From positions 5,725,412 through 5,789,411 of the forward strand of contig NC_087385.1 of assembly GCF_963675165.1 (NCBI RefSeq): a DNA stretch of 64,000 nt. The letters are read 5' to 3'. The translations under genes and the position numbers were made by a program. Under the pieces are notes generated by a model, which had not been told where the DNA came from, made no database searches, and saw only the letters and a list, made by a program, of their open reading frames with translations. The stretch is from Halichondria panicea. Its lineage: Eukaryota; Porifera; Demospongiae; Suberitida; Halichondriidae. Within the stretch, counting starts at the first letter, position 1. The number at the start of each line of letters is the position of its first letter. Positions 22,876 to 35,057 of this stretch are shown here, one piece after another.

Positions 22876-23266
22876 GTTGTTGCAATTTGCAATAACCAGC
22901 CCCTCCCACCAATAGATAAGCAAATCCCTCCCCCATTCTCACGCCTGTTGCACATGCGCAACCATGCACATGCATGGTTTATAGTCTCGTGATACCCAGA
23001 GCCGATACCTAAAAACTGTTGGTACACAAGACTAGCGGCATACAATTTTATGCGCTCTCTAGCTCTTTGATTGCACAATTTGTCCAATAAAAAGTAAAAA
23101 AAGTAAACACACAACTTCACAAGACATAAACACACAAGACACAAGCCAACTATACAGACACATTGATGTACAAACATTGACGTGCAAACAATTCTATAAT
23201 TTGACAAAGACAACCTGACATTATATGATTAGCTTTAATGTGGGAAGAGCATACATGGGTTAAAAG

Positions 23267-24706
23267 TTAACTATCAAGTAAACTGTTGTTACTCTCCGTT
23301 GGTCTTGGGCCAGATGGTGGTGGTGGTGGCACAAACTTTGGTGGCCCACTATCCTTACGGGGTCTAGGAGGGGGCAGGTCCTTAATATCCACAGCTATTG
23401 TATTGCCAAGCACAGACAACGATACACTGCTATCTGATCCAGATGGAGATGTTGGGTTTAAGATATTTGGAGCATCAGCAAAAGTCACTTTGCTGTGTCT
23501 TTTTGGAATTGGTGGTGTAATGTCGCTTTCTGCAGTTTCTTTGACTCGTCTTGGTTTCGGTATAGGTCTATAATCACCAGATGTACTCTCACCAGAAGAT
23601 GAATCATACAATGCTTCCGTAGACCTACTGAAAGACTTGAGCTTTGATTTCAGTGATACACCATTGACGGGACTGATTTGCACTGCTCCAGCTTGGTGTC
23701 GAGCTCTATTTCTTGGCTGGGGACGAGGGTGATAAGATGCAGGTCGAGGTGGTGGACAGACTCTTTGAAGTTGCTTCTTTTCTGTGGGATTTTGTGTGGT
23801 AATACTGCCTGGTAGAGACTGTAGCCTCCAACTTGGTGATTCGCTGAGTGACTGGGTTCTTCTGCGGCCATGGAAGGTTGATACCAAGTTCAACTGACTA
23901 CTAGAGTTGGTTGATTCATCAGTTACAGCTACTACAGGAACAAATGTACTATTAGCTGGCATAGGAAGATTCCAAAGCTGAGTGTTCAACTGGGAATCAG
24001 GTGAAAGAAGAGGAGATATCATTCCAACACGGTCCAGAAAATCGGGAACACTGGTGGCTCGCGCAAATGTACTAACATCTTCAATTGGAGAGATAATATC
24101 AGAAGAGTCGTCTGGAGCACTCACTCTGATTCTATGCACATCTTGTAGAGAGGTGCAACGCTTGTGTTTGCCCTTCATGTCCCATGGAGTCATACTGATT
24201 CGATAGTTGAGTGGGCGAAGAGAAGGTTTGTAACCTCTTTGTGTTCCTGGAGCTTCAGGTGCCTTTCGTCTTTTCACTCCTGCAACAACTCTTCGATTAA
24301 GAATGTTAGAAGCACTGTAAATACTCTCATGCCATTTTCTTGCTTCAAAAGCAGTTGGAGCATACATGAAGTATGTCCTCTTTAGCACTGTGAACCAAAA
24401 GCAGCAACATCTTGGAGCAACCGTGGGGAATGAAATTCCACAGTTTTTAGTTCCTTGACGCACATCATAACATGTTCGACCAATATCAATTTCCCCCAGC
24501 ATCTTCTCTTTTTTGTCATTCTGATAGTACTGCAAGATACCATTGTCTAGCAGTTGAAACCATCGGTGGAGCCATCTTTTCATGGAGCGAGCTTTCTTGG
24601 TGAGGTATCCAGACATCACTACGAGAGGCCCAATCGATTTGGAGAGTTCTAAACTCCCTTCAGCCATTTCGACTGGTAGTATTTGCTTTGCTACTTTGGT
24701 TCTCAT
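23267..24706 (-). CDS. PH-domain adaptor-like protein, single exon
   Basis: One open frame of 479 residues. Residues about 28-132 form a pleckstrin-homology domain (VMSGYLTKKARSMKRWLHRW, ILQYYQNDKKEKMLGEIDI, MYAPTAFEARKWHESIYSA), probably binding phosphoinositides or proteins at membranes. The remainder is low in predicted structure and rich in S, P and R, with basic clusters and several proline motifs (PPPRPASYHPRP, PPIPKRH, PPPPPSGPRP) that could bind SH3 or WW domains. This layout recalls signalling adaptors, but I cannot assign a family. An alternative start at MAEGSLELS would remove 13 residues. Lack of introns over 1.4 kb is unusual for this window. Confidence 0.85.
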   Translation of the reverse strand: MRTKVAKQILPVEMAEGSLELSKSIGPLVVMSGYLTKKARSMKRWLHRWFQLLDNGILQYYQNDKKEKMLGEIDIGRTCYDVRQGTKNCGISFPTVAPRCCCFWFTVLKRTYFMYAPTAFEARKWHESIYSASNILNRRVVAGVKRRKAPEAPGTQRGYKPSLRPLNYRISMTPWDMKGKHKRCTSLQDVHRIRVSAPDDSSDIISPIEDVSTFARATSVPDFLDRVGMISPLLSPDSQLNTQLWNLPMPANSTFVPVVAVTDESTNSSSQLNLVSTFHGRRRTQSLSESPSWRLQSLPGSITTQNPTEKKQLQRVCPPPRPASYHPRPQPRNRARHQAGAVQISPVNGVSLKSKLKSFSRSTEALYDSSSGESTSGDYRPIPKPRRVKETAESDITPPIPKRHSKVTFADAPNILNPTSPSGSDSSVSLSVLGNTIAVDIKDLPPPRPRKDSGPPKFVPPPPPSGPRPTESNNSLLDS

Positions 24707-26362
24707 CGTACCTTATGGTATGGCACTACTTCTATCTGTATTCAACTATATGAGAACTATCTTCAACAGTGTTTTGACTAGGACTAGATGAGAACTGTCT
24801 TCAACAGTGTTTTGACTAGGACAGCTCCTTGGAGAATAACTAAGCACTGTAGTGTTGCCAAATGTTTCTTGCTACTCTAGCTACATAAATTGCTTGCCAA
24901 CAAATTGTCCAGAAACAAGAACTATATACAAAAGAATGCAATGTGTTGGTCATAGTGTGCAGTGCAACCTGGCCCGAACATGGGCTTCTCTAATTCAACA
25001 AGGCTTCTGAGGGCCAATAAATTGTGTCACACACACACACACCCATGTATCCAAGAATTAGAACTAAATTGCAAAACAGGAAAACCACTTTGTTGTCTAT
25101 TGCATGTGCCAAATGACACATGACTTATCCATTAATTTTATCATGACAGCTAGCACTTTACTATTATTAACTCAATGAACCCTGGGGATTTTCTTATACT
25201 ACTCTAAATAGAAACGCTGAAACAGTTTGCTTTCACTATAACATTATCATAACCCATGGTCCATGGTCCATGGCCCCAACGAAAATAAATTGGATCAATG
25301 TGATACTAAATTTATGGCTGTTGACTACCCCCTCCCCGTTTAATCGATGGCTCTTCAGTCATTGAATTCTGTGGATCCAATTTCATATATTTTATGAAAG
25401 CTTATATAGAATGAGACCTTTCAAATGATGTCATCAATGTCATATTGCCAAATACCATGGCCATGGTCGAAGAAGTGATAAATTTTGGCCCCTAACAATT
25501 TAGTAATCAACACGCAAGAGGCAGAAAGTATTACAATATATAGCTCACACTCAGTCATGCAGTTGGTTCTTGTACTGAAAGTACGTACATACACGTACAT
25601 ACAGATCTACAAGCTCCCTTCCTAAAACCTACTGTGAGCTACATATGATTGTGTACTTATACCACACCTACGAGGAGGATATGCACCCATATATCCTCTG
25701 CTACCGTGGTTACTTCGAGGCGATACCTTATTTTTGATGACGACCGGGGTGAGTGTGGAGCAGCATCAAGCATGTAGCGTGCCCTCTCTCAAGACGTTAT
25801 CTCCTAATCCTGATCGATTTATTGGCCTCGCAGCTGCAAGAGTGGACCCGGGAACATAATGATGTTATAGAAGGGATCATTTTCATGCAGCAGATGTCAA
25901 TGTTCAATGATATACAAGCAGCCTCAATGATGGAGGCATATCTTATGTAGGACATGCATTCCATTATCAAATATGGTAGCTAAATTGCATACCCTGCAAG
26001 AATTGCCTCTTAGGATATGCTGTGTTTGTACAGTCAGATTTATGGTACCAAGATCAAAACTAATATGGGTTTAGCCATTTCTTAAGGGTGAAAAAGGCCC
26101 TGAGGGTGCCTTGGATTTGGATGCCATACTCATCCTTGTTCTAGCCTCATGAATTCTAATGATATTATGTTTTTTTGAGCAGTATATTATATACTTCCAA
26201 GTATGTAGCTATAAGAGGGGTGGGGCTGATCTGAGGTTGACAGCAGCTTTTTCCTATAGATGATTCTTACCTAACTTTCACGCTAAATGAATTTCTCTGC
26301 CACGTGGATACCTAGCTAGTAAAGTCGCGAGAAAAGTACATGTTAAAGAGCTAGAGATATAT
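24707..26362. other. Divergent intergenic region
   Basis: Lies between the starts of a minus-strand and a plus-strand gene and should hold both promoters. It contains a tandem duplication of about 36 bp at 24748-24825 (cttcaacagtgttttgacta twice), palindromic ccatggtccatggtccatgg near 25255, and a dispersed repeat at 25230-25490. A 65-codon frame at 25753 resembles nothing I know. No gene can be supported. Confidence 0.6.
25230..25490. repeat. Member of a dispersed repeat family
   Basis: Shares motifs with the two copies at 57540-58180: gttgactaccccctccccg against the gggg-rich ttcaacagcc segment, tttatgaaagcttatatagaatgag, and cctttcaaatgatgtcat near ccatggtc. Divergent; homology judged by eye. 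Confidence 0.5.
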
Positions 26363-29300
26363 ATGGAAGTGCTGAGAGAGGTCAAGAAGGTCCTGTCACG
26401 TCTTTCGTCCACAGAGAGTCAGCTAGAGAATGCAGCACAACGCCTGGCTATGCTCCTGTGCAGCAGCTCCTCCACCAACGACACTTTATCACAGCTACAA
26501 GAACAAGCATTTCAAATGTCTCTTGTGAAGGCATTACTGGGGATTGTGGGCTCCTCTGATAGCCCAAGTCTTTTGGCAGAGTGTGTGCGGTGTCTGGCTC
26601 TACTGGTGCATGGCAATGATGAAGCTCGAGCATGGCTAGGAGAGTTCGGAGCAGTGTCACTACTCATTGATCTTCTGTCCCCTCGTTCTCTTCGAGGATC
26701 TGAGAAACGCTGGCATCATGAGTGGGTACCGGTGTATGCACAAGTTTTAATAGCTCTTCGTAAGCTCACCTACCTTAACGAAGACAACCAGCAGAAGTTG
26801 GCAGTGATTGGAGGAATCAAGCTGATTCTATCTATAGTGAAAGATGAGAACATACTCACTAACTTTAAAGAGTTTCCAGTAAAAGCTAAATCAGACTTGG
26901 AGTCACTTGTCCTCGAACAGACGCTAGTCAGTCGGGTACAGCCAGCTACTGATGCTCAAAAACTGTCAATAACGAGTTACTTCAGTGCCTTCAGTCACAA
27001 AGACTCCATCTCAGCCTCTTACTACCCCGTCTTCAATATCGTCCCTCTTGACTCACAGAACAATCCAATATCTAACACCCTCCTTGACAAAGGAGTGGTT
27101 TGGCGTCATCCTTTCCTCTCTCCCCCGGAGACCAAGCTCACTCGTGTGCGAGTCACATGTGTGGAGGATGGTGGTCATCTTTGGTGCCAGTTTCTATCTA
27201 AGAAGCAGAAAGAGGTCTCAACTATCATCAGTGACACCCTCACTGCAATAGTAAGTGTTTGGTTTGCGTACTTCTATTCTCAGTATTCCTTTCAATATTT
27301 TCTAGATTCTACAACTGATGATAATGTATGGTGGTATACGGTGTATTGTATGTCTAACGAGGTCCATCCTCCCCTCCACCCGCAGCCTCCTCCGACTCAA
27401 GACCTGCCCTCACACCCCCTCCTCCTCACCCCTGGAGATGTGTACGTAGCGTATGTCGACCCTGGACAGTGGATCCGGGCCAGACTGCTCTCATTGGAGG
27501 CTCCAAATGACAAGGCGTCGACCAATGCAACAGTGCTGTCTGTCGACTACGGCTATTCCGTTACTATCCCAACCAATTACCTGCAGGGACTTCCTTCTAA
27601 GTGTAGGGGAATTCCCCCACAGGTAACGGCCTCCAGAATGATGATGTTATTTTTTGTGTCTAACAACTATTTTTCTTCAAGGCCATCCCATGCAAGATAT
27701 TAGGAGTGCGGCCCCCTCCTGCTAGTCTGGTGATGCTGGAGAATGCTGCAGGTAGGAGACAGTCAGTCAGTGCTTTCATGGTTATTGTGTTCCCTGTTTA
27801 GCTGTTCTGAGGAATGTAGCATTTGAAATGCTCGTCTTCCGGAAGGAAATAATGAACTTTCAAGGAATAGAAACCTTGCTTAAGGTAAACATGGCGCATT
27901 ACATAAACAAACAATAAACGTATGTGTACTTCCCCCCCGCCCCCACAGATGGTACGATACCCCCACAAACCTACTGTAATTCAAGCACTGGGAGCACTGC
28001 TCAACATGTCAGTATCTGCTGAGCTGAGGGAGGCAATGGGGCGACGAGGAGCAGTAAAGACACTTCTAGGTAAGTGTGTACGTACACGTATTAATTTATG
28101 TGCAATACAACCATAGAAATGTGCAGCGAGGTCAACGAATGTGATGCTGAGATACTGCAGCAAGTGATTTGCTGTTTGTACAATGTTGTGCTCGATTGTG
28201 CCAGTAATGTGTTGTTGCTCCTGGAGACAGGAGGAGGGCGTGTGCTGGCCGACCTACTTTCAAAACAGCTCCCACACAAAGTCAGCCAATGCTTGATCAA
28301 GCTTGTTCAAACACTGCCCTCCAGCAAGTAAGTGTTTCTTTTCGTTCGTTCGTTTGGTATAGATTAATAACGGCCTCTTTGTAGGAGTGGTACGGTTGCT
28401 AATGGCATGCCCTCACACTGGACAGCACGACAAGAGTGAGAGCATTAAAACACTCTTCTTTTAGTTGTTCCTGTATGTTTTTCTACTTGTGCAGTTCTGC
28501 TCGTGAAATGAAGAGCCGTTTGAATGGAAACAAGACTCACTCACGTGCTGTGTGTCAGGTTCTGGACTCAGACGAGGGCAGTGATTTTGAGGAGGCGGAC
28601 TCTGAACCTTGTGTGGAGGGTGGGCAAAGTGATGATGTGAGTGTGCATGTGTATCATAACTGTGCATGACATTACATACAGAATGTAGAAACCATTAATA
28701 CATGGACACCCTCTCAACTCCCTCCAGTCGAAGGTGTACTCTGTGAACAAGCCATTACCTGCGTGTCCTGAGGAGAGCAGTACTCGGTCATTTGTCAGCG
28801 TGGACTCTATAGACGACATCACCATTTCACTCCTGCGTCGCACTGTGTGTGCATTTGTCAACACTGGCAAAGAATGCACCGTCCACATCGGAGTGGAGAG
28901 AGGGGGAACAGTCAGAGGGGTCAAGGTGCAGAGAAAACAGGTAAGGGTCCATTATTCCATTGTTGAGTGTCTGTTCTTTACGCTCTGATTGTCTTTGCAG
29001 AGAGATCTTTTGTCGATTGCTATTGACCAGCTGATGTCAAACTTCACTCCTGGGATCTACCATAGTCAATACAGCGTTCAGTTTGTGCCTGTCGTCAGCG
29101 CAGGGCAAAGGTCAGTTCAGTACACACATACATTGATCTTACTGAGCTGAGTGTGTGTGTCGTTTACTGCACATGACATTTACGTACATGCCTGCTGAAT
29201 GTAGAAACCATTATGCATTGACACCCTCTCTTTACAGAGCTATATAATCACATGACTGTATAGTAACTAATTGTAGTGTCACTGTTTTGTTGTTCCCTTG

Positions 29301-29855
29301 CAGGAGGGGCCTGGATGATGTGTTTGTGTTGGAGTTGACAGTAAAGAAGTCAGCATATCACCAGGTCTACACTATGAAGGAGAAGAACGAACATGGTGAC
29401 TCTGTAGACAGGTGAGGAGAGGGAGAGGTGTGGCCTCTGTAGACAGGTGAGGAGAGGGAGAGGTGTGGCCTCTGTAGACAGGTGAGGAGAGGGAGAGGTG
29501 TGGCCTCTGTAGACAGGTGAGGAGAGGAAGAGGTGTGGCCTCTGTAGACAGGTGAGGAGAGGGAGAGGTGTGGCCTCTGTTGCAGTCATTCACAATCTAT
29601 TTCATCTATTTCAGTCCCAACTTTTAGGTTATATTTCCCACAATTTATATTTTGTAATTAAATTTGATTTCTGATTCCCCCCTCCCCCCATACAGGTGCT
29701 ACTATCGTTTTGGCCCATTCAACGAGACGCTCTCATGCCAGGAGCTGAGGGACACAGTCGCCAGACAAGAGGCAGACAGATTCAAGGCAGAGTTGGAGGC
29801 TCTCGATAGAAACATCCTAAGACTTAAAACTGCTGTCAAAGCACATGATCAGTAG
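26363..29855 (+). CDS. ARM-extended Tudor-Schlafen (AlbA) fusion protein
   Basis: Twelve exons (26363-27250, 27386-27622, 27682-27751, 27802-27884, 27949-28069, 28117-28327, 28385-28435, 28495-28636, 28728-28940, 29001-29110, 29304-29411, 29696-29855), phases consistent, 797 residues. N-terminal helical ARM-like repeats (AECVRCLALLVHGNDEAR). Then a Tudor core (PGDVYVAYVDPGQWIRARLL, VLSVDYGYSVTI) with the extended-Tudor signature IPPQAIPCKILGV. More ARM-like repeats follow (QALGALLNMSVSAELREAMG), then an acidic linker. The C-terminal Schlafen-type AlbA domain has CAFVNTGKECTVHIGVERGG, DLLSIAIDQLM and YYRFGPFNETLS. The acidic residues used by Schlafen nucleases appear partly missing (EESSTRSF, VERGG), so it may be non-catalytic. 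Extended Tudor domains usually read methylarginine on Piwi-pathway proteins; a small-RNA role is an inference. Confidence 0.88.
29411..29585. repeat. 35-bp minisatellite that repeats a splice donor
   Basis: Five units of gtgaggagagggagaggtgtggc... ending ctctgtagacag, starting at the exon end SVDR. Every unit contains ctgtagacag/gtgagg, a near-perfect copy of the exon-intron boundary. Confidence 0.9.
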
Positions 29856-30066
29856 AGAATACACCATGTTATGTCATGTATATAGCTCGTTCAGTGTCAA
29901 TTGTCAATGAACAGGTATTTATCACATTGATGCATCATTTATTCATCATTCCAAGTTTGTTTATATACAACTGTTTCACATTTCAATGTTTTATAAAATT
30001 CAAAGACGTGATTCACAGACAACAGTGCATGGTAGACATACAAAACAACACAGTTAATGGGTGGAG

Positions 30067-33000
30067 TCATTGGTGGTCATTGGTGACAGGCCAGCTGATG
30101 ATCTCAAACCCCTCATCATCAAAGTCCTCCTCCTGTGGTGACACCTCCTGTGGTGATATACCATCCGTCTCGTCCACCAATAGGAACGCTGTGTGTGTGT
30201 GTGTGTGTGTGTGCGCGGACACATAGAAATGTGTACATACAGTGATTCCAGCACAATAATTATTTCTACACTGCAATAATTGCCTGTTGTGCTGATATAT
30301 AATGGCTCACGTTCTCTGAGGCTCTGGAAGGAAGCGGTCTCCAGGGGACCCCAGTACGATGGCCTCTTCTCAGCCAGTTCAAACATGCTGTAGCACCCTC
30401 CCAAAGGAAGTACCTCCTGAGTGTGGTTCAATGGGGTACGTGTCAAAGTTAGCTCTGAAAACAGGCCTGATTCAGAAAAAACACCCACACTTTTTTCAGC
30501 AAATGAACAATTTGGGCCCTAAAATATGTCTGATCTAAACACGCCATACCAAACAGCTACTAACATAGTTTTGAAATTGGACGTTCCTAACTCACGTTAT
30601 TGGCCATGAAAGTTAGCTCCAAAAACAGGCCTGATTCTGAAAAAACACCCACTAATAGCCCACGCTTTTTTTCAGAAAATGGACAATTTGGGGCCTAAAA
30701 AATGTCTGATCTAAACACGCCATATTGTAGCACTACCAAACAGCTACTAACTACATGTTTTAGTTTTGAAATTGGACGTTCCTAACTCACATTATGGAGT
30801 AAATTATCTTAAAATTTAGTTCTTAGAGATATTTTTAATTACGATAGAACTGGTGGGTATTATGCGAATGAGCCATTTGAACCGACTTGGCGATTTTTAA
30901 TTTGGCGTCTCGGGCGTGGCTACTACAGCAATGACGTCGTATCTACCTGAACATTTTTATTTGACGGTTTTTAATTAGGCAATCTTCGGTAAAATCCGCC
31001 AAATCGCCAAATTAAAACACCCACCAATTCCAGTTATGCGGTAATTGATAGGCCATGTATATGCCAAGATAAATATACAAGTGGTTACAAAACAGAAAAC
31101 TCTTTCTTATAATTATTTATATCTACCGGCATACCTTTTTGAGGCGGGAGCAAAGGTCATCAATATCGGCCTCGTCCCTACACACGAACCCCAACGCCAC
31201 GGAGGGATCCAACTCACTCATGGGCATGCGGTCAGCTCGGGAGCAGTGGTAGGTGGAGTCTGGGATCACATGAGGATCACATGGCACTACTGTGGGCTGG
31301 GTGGTGTGCGGGTCCAAGTACCATAGGTAGTCATCTGCGTGGGTGTGATATAAAGATCAATGACGATCAATGCTTAGTGGTAGCATACGCAATTGATGAG
31401 GGAGGGCATACCGTGATAACCGATAAAGTACTGGGCGTGTCTAGGTCTTCCACCAATGAACCCCACGGACTGGGGCAGCGAGAGACATTTCTGCAAACAC
31501 ACAACAATCAACAATAATTATAGCAAATTAACAAACAAATAAATAGAAGTACCGAAAAGTTTCAGACTAGAGTAGCTTGTTTATACTTTAGCTAAGGAAA
31601 TTGTACCTAACTATTGTATAGTTCAAGAGCTAAAGGAATATGCTACATTCAATGTAAATGATAATTACGTACGCTGACTATTACTGTGACTGACCTTTAG
31701 TGGAGTAGCATACTCCATGTTGAATGTCTCCTGTCCTAGCCTCAATGGAATGAAGAGTAGGAGCGGCCGAAAGCTTCCACTGTTTACACTCCCAACACCT
31801 GCCACGCCCACTTCCTCCCTCACACCAGTCACACCATCCATACCTTCTTTAGGACTCAGATTCTTAGGGAGGGAAGAGAAAACGTGGCCCTCTCCAACTT
31901 CAGGCTTGTCGAGAAAGCTAAAGTCAGCTGGACTCTTATTTCCAAGTGCCTTTGTGAACTTGTCGTGAAGGCTTCTCTGTCGAGTCATTCTAGACATAGC
32001 GGCTGTAGTCACGCCAATGGATTGCTCGCTACTGACGTCAACTGTTGGGGGTGTTTTGATAGGTAAATTGGCTATAGGGATTCTCCGAATTGGTTGTGGA
32101 CACGAGTTCTGGTGTCTTAGAGTGGGTGGGACATCACTTTTGGCTCTCATTCGTTTGTCCAGATCATCTCGTTCGCTGTATAGGTCACCTGACTCCTTGG
32201 TTACAGACACATCGCCAGGCACAGTGAATTGTTGCTGACAGAGCAATTCTGCAACAATTAAATCATAATTTTGTATGGTTAGCAAAAATAGTAACTTACT
32301 GATGTCCTCGACCACCACCACCATATCCATGGCAACGTGTACTGCTAACTCGGTCCACTTATCATGTACAGAGAGCTTTCTGTAGAGATTGAAAAAAGAG
32401 TCAAAAGATCTGTCTAATACCTTTTTAATATCGTTTCACATTACTGTACATGCATCATCAGGTATTAGTGTTCCTAATGTATGCAGTATAATTGCATTTC
32501 CATGGTGATCAACATAGCTTTAAAGTGCTCTATTGTGGAATCTGCAAAAGCTGTCAATGAACTCATATCCCACTTACTTGATGGCTTGTGCCACGTTGTT
32601 AGGTCCGAGCCATTGTCCAGCTGGCCGTCCAAAATCAGCCCCCTGCAGTGCGATCATCTGGAGGGAGTATTCACTGTCCCTGTCATCAAGGAACTTCCTC
32701 AGGATCTTCATGTACCTGTGGTTCACCTTCCCACGCTCCCATCGCCACTCTGAGGGGGACGGGGCATGTACGTGTGGAGAAGCAGTGTTCATCGAAGTAA
32801 CTTGGTTCAATTTTATTATATAGCTCTTGCTATGCCTCAAAAACCACATTTAGATGGGGAAAACTTTAAAGTTTGTGGGTTAAAAATGTCATCTGAATGA
32901 GTTAACTGTGAGATAACACTAATAGATCTCAAGTTATTCAAGTTAATTAATATAGATGGACGGACATTTCCATATATGGAATAATTATGCTGCACTGTAA

Positions 33001-33457
33001 TTACTCACGTCTGCCGAGATGCTTGATAACGAGTGCCTGAGCAACGAGCATCTGTCCACACCTCAGCGTGCAGCCCCACCCACTGTCCGAGGTCAGACTG
33101 GTACCTCCTGTAGTAAGGGCAGTGTCAAATTGTACAACTCTGGTAGATACCCAGCAAACTACACAAGTAGCGAGATGTGTCGGTTAATACATACACGTGT
33201 ACCTATTGCTCTGAAGTTCCTTCGGTATGTCATCCACAATCGACTGTTGACATCGGAAAGGAACTTTTGATACTCTGCAGAGTATGGATCAAATATTGAG
33301 ACGCTACTAGATGATAGATTGATAACTGACCCTGTGGTAGATTGTAGTATTTCCCCAGTAGACATGTTCTCCCTTTCAGAGGTGGTGGAGCAACTTCTGG
33401 AAATGCACCAACGTCCATTAGGGCATCACATACCAGAGTATCCATCTCCTGAGCCAT
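30067..33457 (-). CDS. ATG4: Autophagy cysteine protease ATG4 (ATG4C/D-like)
   Basis: Cleaves and delipidates ATG8/LC3 during autophagosome formation. Exons 33331-33457, 33203-33274, 33009-33107, 32578-32749, 32300-32379, 31695-32248, 31412-31490, 31135-31334, 30311-30416, 30067-30188; 536 residues, phases consistent. Peptidase C54 motifs: LLGKYYNLPQ, SRLWMTYRRNF, TSDSGWGCTLRCGQML with catalytic Cys79, RPRHAQYFIGYHG, and YLDPHTTQP with Asp402 and His404. Between the two halves lies a low-complexity insert of about 165 residues (185-350), longer than in ATG4B. The C-terminus ends EDFDDEGFEIISW, an acidic stretch plus a FxxI motif like the LC3-interacting region of human ATG4B. Intron 1 is 56 nt; reading through it gives two shifted frames. 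The start is 188 bp from the NUFIP1 start on the other strand. Confidence 0.95.
30448..30795. repeat. Tandem duplication of about 165-185 bp in an ATG4 intron
   Basis: 30448-30611 and 30612-30795 share the same order of motifs (gttagctc.gaaaacaggcc, gtctgatctaaacacgccat, gaaattggacgttcctaactc) with small insertions in the second copy. Confidence 0.85.
30845..31035. repeat. Imperfect inverted repeat in an ATG4 intron
   Basis: Left arm agaactggtgggtattatgc...gcgatttttaatttggcg; right arm cgccaaatcgccaaatta...cacccaccaattccagtt. Possibly a fold-back element. Confidence 0.5.
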
Positions 33458-33645
33458 CAACACCTGTTACAGAGATGTAAAGAGGTCAATAAATCTTGCT
33501 ATGAATATCGAATATCGCTGTCACAGATGATCTTTTTCTTTGCAAAATACATTGGGTAACGCCCATTTCCTTAATTTAGAGAGACCCACGTGGACTGACT
33601 TAATTAATATTCCAAGTGCATCCACTAAGACTCTCTGCACGACCA
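33458..33645. promoter_or_regulatory. Shared head-to-head promoter of ATG4 and NUFIP1
   Basis: Only 188 bp separate the two start codons on opposite strands. No TATA box is obvious. A bidirectional promoter is inferred from spacing alone; an upstream untranslated exon for either gene could enlarge it. Confidence 0.5.
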
Positions 33646-35057
33646 ATGGCTGCCTACCCTCCACCTCCATTTCTTCCTCCTGGTGGTTACCATCCACCTC
33701 ATTATGGTAGTTACCCCTCTAGTGGGTATGCTCCTCCCCAAGTCAACTATTCTCAGCCCTGGACTCATCCGAACACCCCCTATTATCCGCAACTCCCTCA
33801 ACACCCTCAATTCAATGGTCCACAATCCCATCTTCCTCATTGGCAGCCTCCAAGGAGAGGTGGACAACCGTGGCGAGGAGGAAGAGGGGGTAGTCAAAGG
33901 CCAGGGAGGAATACGAGTGCGTCATCGTTTGAATGCAAGCCATGCAACAAACAGTACAAGTCAGAGGGGACTTACAATACTCACATACAGTCTCATGTCA
34001 AGGTACATGTATGCTAGTTATGCTATATGTGCACTGATTGTTTGGTCAGTAATTAGCAGTAATGTATACAATAGATGTGAGCTTTTGTTATATCTCTGTG
34101 CAGTGTACCAGCTGTGCTTTTGAGGGCTCTGGCAAAGCTCTGAAAGATCACGAGTTGATGCATATTCTACCAGACGAGCTAAAGTTTACTAGTGATGAAG
34201 ACATTCACAAGTGGAGGGAGCAGAGGAAGAGGTACAGTTTAGACAAAATTGAGGATATTCTGCATCTTTAATTTCTTTTAGGAAGTTCCCCACTTCTGAG
34301 AACGTTGCAAGGAAGAGGCAGCTGGAAGCAGATAAGAGTGAGCGTGGAGAGTCAGCCGTGACTCCACTTCACAAGTAATTGTAGGATGCTATATACGAAG
34401 TCGTATGTGTTGATTTGTGGTTAGGTACATTCAGCATCTGATTGGTGAGGACAAGCACTCTCGTGGGAGAAGAGGGGGTAGGGGATCTCGTAGAGGCAGG
34501 GGTCGCCCCTTTAATCAAAGAGGTAATCAAAAGCAGTTGCTTGAGTCGAGACAAGACGCGGGGAATGTGAGTCAGGTAGAAAAAAACGGAGATGACACTG
34601 AGACGCAGGAAAATATTATCGGAGCCATACTAGCAGACTGTAATGCAGACGTAGACGAAGGGGACTCCCCTAGTCCAAAGAAGAAGTGCCGGGAAGGGCC
34701 CCAGAAGGAGAAGTGGACTAGCAGGAGACAGAAAAAAAGAATTAAGGTTGTCTTTATAGCCTATCAAAATTCATATAATTTTCTGTATTTTGCAGGCTTC
34801 ATCGACTGGACTGCAGGGTGTTTGTAGCAGCAGAAAACCAACACTTTTAGAGAAGGTGATATAATTACAATCAATTCTAGTACCATTCCTTTACTTGTTC
34901 TCCCTTACAGCTACTTGCCCCAGAAATTTGTCATGAAGAAAACACCTTGCTACAGTGCATTCGTCACATCACATTGAGTAATTTCTTCACTGCTCAAGTA
35001 CCAAGTGAACCAATTGCAAGTAGCGCTGAATCTTCTATAGCTCAAAACTCCTTGTGA
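33646..35057 (+). CDS. NUFIP1: NUFIP1-like RNA-binding zinc-finger protein
   Basis: Exons 33646-34002, 34104-34231, 34282-34374, 34425-34746, 34796-34855, 34911-35057; 368 residues. The N-terminus is rich in P, Y, G and Q, followed by an RGG-type segment (RRGGQPWRGGRGGSQRPGR). One C2H2 finger, FECKPCNKQYKSEGTYNTHI..H, spans about residues 100-125, with a second CTSCAFEGSGKALKDHELMH just after. A lysine-rich region with a nuclear-localisation look (PKKKCREGPQ, RRQKKRIK) precedes the hallmark C-terminus RKPTLLEKLLAPEICHEENT..LQCIRHI, the conserved NUFIP peptide that binds SNU13/15.5K-ZNHIT3 in box C/D snoRNP assembly. Human NUFIP1 is longer (about 495). Start chosen at MAAYPPPPF, the first ATG. 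Confidence 0.92.

Noticed and set aside
25753-25950. 65-codon frame in the intergenic region
   Set aside because: No domain, no splice context and no similarity to neighbouring genes; length expected by chance.
29350-29593. Minus-strand frames with repeated SPHLSTEATPLPLLTC units
   Set aside because: Artefact of translating the 35-bp minisatellite.
33331-33457. Frameshift in the ATG4 N-terminus
   Set aside because: Two frames are reconciled by a 56-nt intron with good splice sites, giving LLGKYYNLPQ joined to EYQKFLSDVNSRLW.
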